Assembly (NCBI GenBank): GCA_016206875.1
Contig: JACQQR010000140.1
Location: forward strand, 1-20,754
Reading direction: 5' to 3'
From: Candidatus Omnitrophota bacterium
GTDB lineage: Bacteria > Omnitrophota > Omnitrophia > Omnitrophales > JACROU01
Length of the DNA: 20,754 nucleotides
The notes below the pieces were generated by a model. The model was given only the letters and a program-made list of their open reading frames with translations, made no database searches and was not told the DNA's origin. Of the stretch, positions 14,722-19,055 are shown piece by piece (position 1 is the stretch's first letter; each line of letters starts with the position of its first letter). The translations under genes and the position numbers were made by a program.

Positions 14722-16151
14722 GAGAATCGAATCAGCCTTTTCGCAAATTTTGGAAACCATCCTGTAAAAAGTTTCTGGCGGTAATATTGATCCGCTGTTC
14801 GTTTGACCACCTGGGCCAGTGTCGGATAAACATGAATCGTCTGGGAAATTTGAGTGATTGGAAGACGCGCTTTCATGGCCAGCACAAATTCATGAAGATA
14901 CTCACCCGCCCCCGGGCCCAAAAGATGAGCTCCAAGAATTTGGTTTTTCTTATCGCAGATGAGTTTCACAAGCCCACTGCCTTCTCCTTCAATCACGGCC
15001 CGATCCACATCCTTGAAGAAAAAACGAAACACCTGAATATTTTTCTCTCCATAAGTTTTCTTGGCCTCTGCTTCCGTAAGTCCCACGCGCCCAAGTTCCG
15101 GATTAGTAAATGTGATCCATGGAACTACCCGATAATCCGCCTTGCGGCTCATGAATGGAAAGAGGGCATTGGACACCACAAGACCCGCCTGATATTCCCC
15201 CACATGGGTAAAGAGATATTGCCCCGTGACATCGCCCGCCGCGAAAATATGTTTTTGCGAGGTGCGCATCGATTCATCCACTTTGATTCCTTTTTTCTCG
15301 TAAGCGACGCCGGAGGCTTCGAGATTCAGTCCTTCCACATTGGGTGCCCGGCCAATCGAGACCAGAAGTTCCTGGGCATCAAAAATCTTCGTGCCTTCGC
15401 CTTCGATTTCAGCCGTAACGATTTTCTGGCCCCGATCATTCTTCTCAATCTTCTTCACCTCAGCGCGAGTGATGATTTCGATCCCTTCCTCCGTGAGAAT
15501 TTTTTGAAGCCGATCCGCTATCTCTGTGTCTTCGCGCGGAAGAATTTGAGGCATTTTTTCAATCACCGTGACTTTGGCTCCGAGCCGGGAAAAAACTTGC
15601 GCAAATTCCAAGCCAATGGGGCCTGCCCCCAAAATGATGAGAGATGCGGGAAGTTCCTCAAGCTTAAGAGCTGTCATATTGGTGAGAGCTCCTGATTCCT
15701 TCAAACCTAGGATAGGAAGGAGAATCGGACGGGAGCCTGTCGCGATCAAAAATTTCCTTCCGGAAAGTCTCGTCCCTTTCACCTCGAAGGTGTGTGGATC
15801 GAGGAACTTCCCTTCACCGAAGAAAAGTTGAACCCCCATTTTCCGGAATCTTTCAGGATCATCATTGCGACCAATTTTTTCCTGGATTCTTTTCATTCCT
15901 GCCATAACCTCCCGGAAATTGATACGAACTCCTTGAGTTTCCACACCGAACTCTTTGGCGTGCCTGGCAAGAAACGCAACTTTCGCCGATTCGACGAGCC
16001 GCTTGGTAGGCACACAGCCCCAATGAAGACAATCGCCACCCAACGTTTCTTTTTCGACAAGCGCCACCCGAGCCCCAAACTGGCTCGCCCCGCTTGCCGT
16101 TACTAATCCGGCGACTCCGCCTCCGATAATGACCAAATCAAATTTATCCAC
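14718..16151 (-). CDS. FAD-dependent pyridine nucleotide-disulfide oxidoreductase (mercuric-reductase-like)
   Basis: The 477-residue flavoenzyme starts with GTG at 16151, with AAGGAG nine bases upstream, and overlaps the VTT gene by eight bases. It has the FAD motif GGGVAG (10-15), the redox pair Cys41/Cys46 in GGDCLHWGCVPTK, ATGS (137-140), the NAD(P) motif LGAGPIGLEFA (174-184) and AAGDVTG (304-310), then a dimerization domain. In the C-terminal motif the usual catalytic His-Pro and Glu of lipoamide dehydrogenase are replaced (IHVYPTLAQ: Tyr442, Gln447). That resembles MerA-type enzymes, but neither the MerA C-terminal CC pair nor an N-terminal HMA domain is present. It probably reduces a disulfide or a metal(loid) in the cytoplasm. 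Pairing with a TVP38/VTT protein is common. The specific substrate is unknown; an arsenic- or thiol-linked one is inferred. Confidence 0.9.
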   Translation of the reverse strand: MDKFDLVIIGGGVAGLVTASGASQFGARVALVEKETLGGDCLHWGCVPTKRLVESAKVAFLARHAKEFGVETQGVRINFREVMAGMKRIQEKIGRNDDPERFRKMGVQLFFGEGKFLDPHTFEVKGTRLSGRKFLIATGSRPILLPILGLKESGALTNMTALKLEELPASLIILGAGPIGLEFAQVFSRLGAKVTVIEKMPQILPREDTEIADRLQKILTEEGIEIITRAEVKKIEKNDRGQKIVTAEIEGEGTKIFDAQELLVSIGRAPNVEGLNLEASGVAYEKKGIKVDESMRTSQKHIFAAGDVTGQYLFTHVGEYQAGLVVSNALFPFMSRKADYRVVPWITFTNPELGRVGLTEAEAKKTYGEKNIQVFRFFFKDVDRAVIEGEGSGLVKLICDKKNQILGAHLLGPGAGEYLHEFVLAMKARLPITQISQTIHVYPTLAQVVKRTADQYYRQKLFTGWFPKFAKRLIRFS

Positions 16152-16821
16152 GGGAATTCACTCCTTTGATTTTTTTATAGATAGCCGGAAAGAAAGAAAC
16201 AAAAATAAGCAGTAAGGCTGCAACGGTTATGTTGAGATAAGCCTTTTGACTTGCCTCCCGGACTCCCTGTAAAAGGGCGCCTGCAAAATAAGTGTAGATA
16301 AAAGTAGCGGGCAGCATTCCAAGCAAAGTACCCCAGAAATAATCCTTGTAACGAACGGATGAGAATGCCGCTCCAAAATTAAGCCCGTTAAAAGGGACCA
16401 AGGGAATCAAACGAAGCCGAAAGATTGTTTTAAACCCCGATTTTTCAATCTCTTTATCTAATTTTGCAAGTTTCCCATTTCGCACGAGCCCTTGAATAAA
16501 ATCCCGGCCAAAATATCGGGCAGCAAGAAAAGCCAACGTTGCACCCAGATTGGAGGCGATCACATTATAAGCTGTGCCCCATGCCGTTCCAAAAACCGCT
16601 CCTCCCGTGAGAGTCAGGATGGATCCCGGAAATGCGACAACACACCCGATGGCATAGATTGCGATAAACACAACCGGCCCCCACCAGTTTTCGCGAATCG
16701 ACCCCAAAAAAGAAAGCACGCCTTCTTTGCCCAGATAATGAGAAAGCGGTGTAAATCGAAATAGAAACGCGAAAGCCACCACAATCATCACAAGAATAAT
16801 AAATTTAGTTTTGTTCGTCAT
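16144..16821 (-). CDS. TVP38/TMEM64 (VTT domain) membrane protein
   Basis: The 225-residue inner-membrane protein has about five to six hydrophobic segments (7-22, 48-75, 86-103, 135-155, 162-185, 196-213). The VTT/SNARE-associated signature is clear: GGAVFGTAWGTAYN and NLGATLAFLAARYFGR (73-106), then RLRLIPLVPFNGLNFGAAF (135-153) with the conserved Arg, Pro and Asn of the re-entrant loops. The VTT/DedA superfamily is linked to lipid scrambling or flipping and proton-coupled transport. Next to the oxidoreductase it may move a lipid-linked or thiol-linked intermediate, which is an inference. It starts 31 bases after the truncated DUF547 gene, with a GGGG ribosome site. Confidence 0.92.
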   Translation of the reverse strand: MTNKTKFIILVMIVVAFAFLFRFTPLSHYLGKEGVLSFLGSIRENWWGPVVFIAIYAIGCVVAFPGSILTLTGGAVFGTAWGTAYNVIASNLGATLAFLAARYFGRDFIQGLVRNGKLAKLDKEIEKSGFKTIFRLRLIPLVPFNGLNFGAAFSSVRYKDYFWGTLLGMLPATFIYTYFAGALLQGVREASQKAYLNITVAALLLIFVSFFPAIYKKIKGVNSRG

Positions 16822-16852
16822 TTTCCCCGCTCTCTTCTACTTGATAACTATA

Positions 16853-17131
16853 TCAATAACTTTCATTCAGACTCCAGTCATAACCGAGCCATTGGATTCT
16901 TGTTGATTCCGAGATTTCCTTGGCCGCGCCTTGCGGCAAATAGGCATTCAGCAATTTCGGAGATTGTTTCAAAGAAGCATAATCCACCCTGCCTTCTTTA
17001 ACATGAGTTCGTAATAATTGTGCACACCCGAAAAATCGAAGGTCGAACGATGAGGATGAATGAAGCAATGCTTGGGATGAGAGAAAAAATACGGGAAGAA
17101 ATAAAAGAGCTCTCGCTGGCGAGTTAAGCAT
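16853..17131 (-). pseudogene. DUF547 protein with a large internal deletion (both ends kept, frame kept)
   Basis: The 92-codon frame has a signal peptide (MLNSPARALLFLPVFFLSSQ) and the N-terminal DUF547 hallmark LLRTHVKEGRVDYASLK (about 39-55). It then ends with IQWLGYDWSLNESY, which matches the C-terminal end of the family (YDWSLN). DUF547 proteins are normally 250-300 residues, so about 170 residues including the central WINAYNA and CAS-CP regions are missing, with the junction near residue 75. The frame is intact and the gene has a good GGAG site and eight-base overlap with the upstream gene. DUF547 is a known companion of the rSAM/selenodomain gene set. It is probably a non-functional remnant, though a short secreted peptide would still be made. 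Confidence 0.8.
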
Positions 17132-17390
17132 GGGAGGTCTCCTTCTCGCTTTTACTCAAAATAGCTTTTAATTCTGACGCCTCGGGCAACCCCACTGAAA
17201 TAATCTTCCCATCAAGCACCAGTGTAGGCGACATTTTGACCCCTAAACGGGAAGCCCTCTTAGAATCTTGATAAATATTTACTTCTCTAAACGAAACATC
17301 TTCAAAGTTTTTAAGAACGTCCCGTATCAAGCTGAGCCCGCGGTTTCGAGAAAAACAGCAGGGGTGAGTGAAAAGTTCCAAAAGTCGCAT
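17124..17390 (-). CDS. Thioredoxin-fold protein with CC active-site motif, first gene of the arsenosugar operon
   Basis: The 88-residue protein has the beta-alpha-beta start MRLLELFTHPCCFSRNRG, then FREVNIYQDSKRASRLGVKM, and the cis-proline strand MSPTLVLDGK (Pro55) typical of thioredoxin/glutaredoxin-like small proteins. The redox site is Cys11-Cys12-Phe-Ser instead of CxxC, so it has vicinal cysteines and no resolving Cys at the usual place. It has no signal peptide. GGGAGG lies eight bases before ATG and a candidate Crp/Fnr-dependent promoter lies just upstream. It may pass electrons from the downstream flavoprotein to arsenic species or bind As(III) directly; both are inferences. Confidence 0.85.
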   Translation of the reverse strand: MRLLELFTHPCCFSRNRGLSLIRDVLKNFEDVSFREVNIYQDSKRASRLGVKMSPTLVLDGKIISVGLPEASELKAILSKSEKETSHA

Positions 17391-17416
17391 CGCCGATTCC
17401 TCCCTCTTCTACTGAA

Positions 17417-17459
17417 ATACTAACGGCATCGGCGATTCAAAACTGTCAGCTAAATGACA
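17417..17459 (-). promoter_or_regulatory. Candidate Crp/Fnr operator and promoter of the arsenosugar operon
   Basis: A perfect palindrome TGTCA-N6-TGACA occupies 17444-17459 in the only sizeable gap before the operon. On the minus strand a -10-like TAGTAT lies at 17422-17417. With +1 at 17410 the palindrome centre is exactly at -41.5, the class II activator position for Crp/Fnr proteins. No good -35 hexamer is visible, as expected for an activator-dependent promoter. The regulator is probably the Crp/Fnr protein encoded immediately upstream. Confidence 0.6.
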
Positions 17460-17494
17460 AATGGGGAAGAAATTATGGGCGGGAAATAGAAAAC

Positions 17495-17546
17495 GGATCC
17501 CGGCTTTCGCCGGAATGAGTGGGTCGCAAGACACCGCGACCCCTCA
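17495..17546 (-). repeat. Two-hairpin interspersed repeat, copy 2, overlapping the Crp/Fnr stop codon
   Basis: On the minus strand it begins with the TGA stop of the regulator gene: TGAGGGGTCGCGGTGT, then CTTGCGACCCACTCAT, with a GGGTCGC/GCGACCC stem. A second intact hairpin follows, TTCCGGCGAAAGCCGGGATCC, of the widespread TTCCCGCGAAAGCGGGAA-like class. It matches copy 1 (5378-5450), where the second hairpin is interrupted. Confidence 0.8.
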
Positions 17547-18269
17547 TTTATTGGAGCGGGAAAGCAAAATGAGAGCCTCAGGCTGTTTGATGATAATCAA
17601 TTTACCTCGCATCTCAATAATGCTCTTCTTCTTAAAATCATTCAGAAATTCTGTTGTGGTCGCCCGAGCAGCACCTATCAAATTAGCCAGGTCCTGATGA
17701 GTCAGAGAAATAGTGATGTTAATTCCGGTGGCACTTTTTTCGCCAAATTGCTCCGAAAGCTCAAGCAAGAGCAACGCCAGCCGCTGAGGGATACTGCGAA
17801 AGATCAGATTTTCTATCCGGTTTTCAAGGACACGGCGTCTGAAGCCAATCAATTTGCTCAACCGAATGCCAAGTTCCGGCTTAGCCTTTATGAGATCAAT
17901 CAAATCATTGCGGGCGAGAACACAAATCATCACATCATTGTGAGCCTCAGCCTGAGCATCCCGGGAACTTTCGCTAACTGCATCCAACTCCCCGAAAATT
18001 TCACCGGGCTTTAGAAGTGCCAACATCAGTTCCCGGCCATCCGGGGTAATCCTGGAAATTTTTACGACACCTTTTTTCAGCAAATAAACATGATTACCTG
18101 GCTGCCCCGGAAAAAAAATAATCTCTTTCTTCCGGAATGTCTTTTCCACGACCAGCTTGGAAAGAGCCGCCATCTCTTCTTGGGACATCCCCTTGAAGAG
18201 ATTTACCTTCTTTAAATACCAAATCTTTCCCAGATTTACTCCTGATATAGGCATAACTTTTAAACTCAT
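17544..18269 (-). CDS. Crp/Fnr-family transcriptional regulator
   Basis: The 241-residue protein has an N-terminal cyclic-nucleotide-type sensor domain (about 18-130: LFKGMSQEEM, FFPGQPGNHVYLLKKGVVKI, LLKPGEIFGELDAV), a long dimerization helix (about 135-160) and a C-terminal winged helix (about 188-228: LTHQDLANLIGAARATTTEF). It has one cysteine (Cys116), so it cannot carry an FNR-type [4Fe-4S] cluster. The recognition helix differs from Crp/FNR: positions aligned with Arg180-Glu181 and Arg185 of Crp are Arg202-Ala203 and Glu207. The start at 18269 has a poor ribosome site; Met6 (18254) is an alternative. It follows the metallochaperone gene by 32 bases and precedes the arsenosugar operon, so it probably activates that operon. 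The effector is unknown. Confidence 0.9.
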   Translation of the reverse strand: MSLKVMPISGVNLGKIWYLKKVNLFKGMSQEEMAALSKLVVEKTFRKKEIIFFPGQPGNHVYLLKKGVVKISRITPDGRELMLALLKPGEIFGELDAVSESSRDAQAEAHNDVMICVLARNDLIDLIKAKPELGIRLSKLIGFRRRVLENRIENLIFRSIPQRLALLLLELSEQFGEKSATGINITISLTHQDLANLIGAARATTTEFLNDFKKKSIIEMRGKLIIIKQPEALILLSRSNK

Positions 18270-18301
18270 CCGATGGGTTAAAATAGAAGTAACAAACCAC
18301 G

Positions 18302-18778
18302 TTATTGTCCGTTTTTTGGCTGAGACTGTAAACCATAATCCTTGACCGCGTTAGAGATGTTGGCAAGACAGCAAGTTCCTTGGGGATTGGAGCGTTCGCA
18401 AAAACAACGCCCGGCTTTGACTTCTTTCGTAATAGACTCAATGGCGGTAGAGTTACCCGTTTCGCGGATTTCATCCCATATTTTTTTCCGGTTCCAGCCA
18501 AAACAGTAGCAAAGCGGAATCGGATTTTCACTTTCTTTAATACCCACCCGCACTTTTAAATCCAATTTATGAAAAATTGATTTACTACTACTGGAAAAAT
18601 AAACAGCAGGACATTCAAATGTCGCGCAAAACCAGTAGGGTTCATCTTCTATTTGGGACAGTGCTTTGAGAAGGTTTTCCAAAGTAATCCGTTTAACCGG
18701 CTTGCCTTCATTTGCGCACTCCGGGCAATAAGCACGCGCTTTTCGTTTCGGTTTGCAGCACTTTTCCATTTGGATCAT
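18302..18778 (-). CDS. CopZ-like Cys-rich iron-sulfur/zinc metallochaperone domain protein
   Basis: The 158-residue protein has twelve cysteines in the pattern of the N-terminal domain of Archaeoglobus CopZ: a CC pair (7-8), CPEC (18-21), Cys51 and Cys56 in WFCATFECPAVYF, CYC (90-92), CFC (125-127) and CC (136-137) near NPQGTCCLAN. In the family this domain binds zinc and a [2Fe-2S] cluster and is usually followed by an HMA copper-binding domain. Here it stands alone, as in the proteins annotated iron-sulfur cluster-binding metallochaperone. A role in metal(loid) delivery or reduction for the neighbouring operon is inferred. The ATG at 18778 lies inside a tRNA remnant whose GGGGA serves as ribosome site; Met4 at 18769 (MEKCC) is the probable ancestral start. 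Confidence 0.85.
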   Translation of the reverse strand: MIQMEKCCKPKRKARAYCPECANEGKPVKRITLENLLKALSQIEDEPYWFCATFECPAVYFSSSSKSIFHKLDLKVRVGIKESENPIPLCYCFGWNRKKIWDEIRETGNSTAIESITKEVKAGRCFCERSNPQGTCCLANISNAVKDYGLQSQPKNGQ

Positions 18779-18813
18779 AAGTCCCCTGCTCTAACCGACT
18801 GAGCTACGGGCCC
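18772..18813 (-). pseudogene. tRNA gene 5'-half remnant (Met/Ile2-like)
   Basis: The minus strand reads GGGCCCG TA GCTC AGTCGGTTA GAGC A GGGGA CTTATGA TCC: a complete 5' acceptor strand, T8, D arm with conserved A14, G18G19 and A21, position 26 and the anticodon stem-loop. The match stops after the first three bases of the 3' anticodon strand; no T arm or 3' acceptor strand follows. The loop would have anticodon TAT, one base from the CAT of elongator Met or Ile2 tRNAs of this type (CTCATAA). It marks a recombination or integration junction at the right border of the metal(loid) genes. Confidence 0.85.
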
Positions 18814-18885
18814 GGCAGAAAAGAATGGGATTGAGAAGCAAGTTTATCTTTTTTTATTCAGGATGGGAATAGTTGTTTTAGGAAG

Positions 18886-19007
18886 CTAAGGGTGCCGGGC
18901 CAAACTACGCCGGCACCCTTAGTACCGCAAAACATTTGATTTTGGGAATGCGGTACTATACGGTTTGTCAATGGGCTATGCCCATTTTTAATTTACTCGT
19001 GCCGTAT
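18886..19007. repeat. Cluster of nested inverted repeats between surface-protein gene and tRNA remnant
   Basis: CTAAGGGTGCCGG (18886-18898) pairs perfectly with CCGGCACCCTTAG (18910-18922). TAGTACCGC (18920-18928) pairs with GCGGTACTA (18950-18958), sharing three bases with the first stem, so the two are alternative or abutting. AATGGGC (18970-18976) pairs with GCCCATT (18980-18986) and is followed by TTTAATTT on the plus strand. ATACGG (18958-18963) pairs with CCGTAT (19002-19007). No coding frame of note occupies the stretch. It may be a MITE-like or structured-RNA element. Confidence 0.7.
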
Positions 19008-19024
19008 TCGTTCATGAAGTGGGG

Positions 19025-19055
19025 TGAGTGGGTCGGGAAACTCCCTGACCCCTCA
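19025..19055 (-). repeat. Hairpin repeat, copy 3, overlapping the surface-protein stop codon
   Basis: On the minus strand TGAGGGGTCAGGGAG, then TTTCCCGACCCACTCA starts at the TGA stop of the repeat protein. It matches copies 1 and 2 at both ends, while the inner stem has changed on both strands (AGGGAG/TTTCCC in place of GCGG/GCG), so pairing is kept. The second hairpin seen after copies 1 and 2 is absent. Confidence 0.75.

Noticed and set aside
14721..14760. Upstream ATG at 14760 for the second radical SAM gene
   Set aside because: It would overlap the oxidoreductase by 43 bases; the ATGA junction at 14721 matches other junctions in this operon.
14787..15695. Plus-strand 302-codon frame
   Set aside because: It is antisense to the oxidoreductase, whose motifs are unambiguous; composition is His/Arg/Phe-rich as typical of antisense frames.
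14718..16151. Mercuric reductase merA
   Set aside because: Fold and redox Cys pair fit, but the C-terminal CC pair and HMA domain of MerA are missing and no mer genes are nearby.
18772..18813. Complete tRNA or tRNA with a group I intron
   Set aside because: No 3' half (T arm, acceptor strand) is visible downstream on the minus strand before or after the metallochaperone gene.
18970..18994. Intrinsic terminator on the plus strand
   Set aside because: The hairpin and T-rich run fit, but no plus-strand gene precedes it, so I list it only as part of the inverted-repeat cluster.
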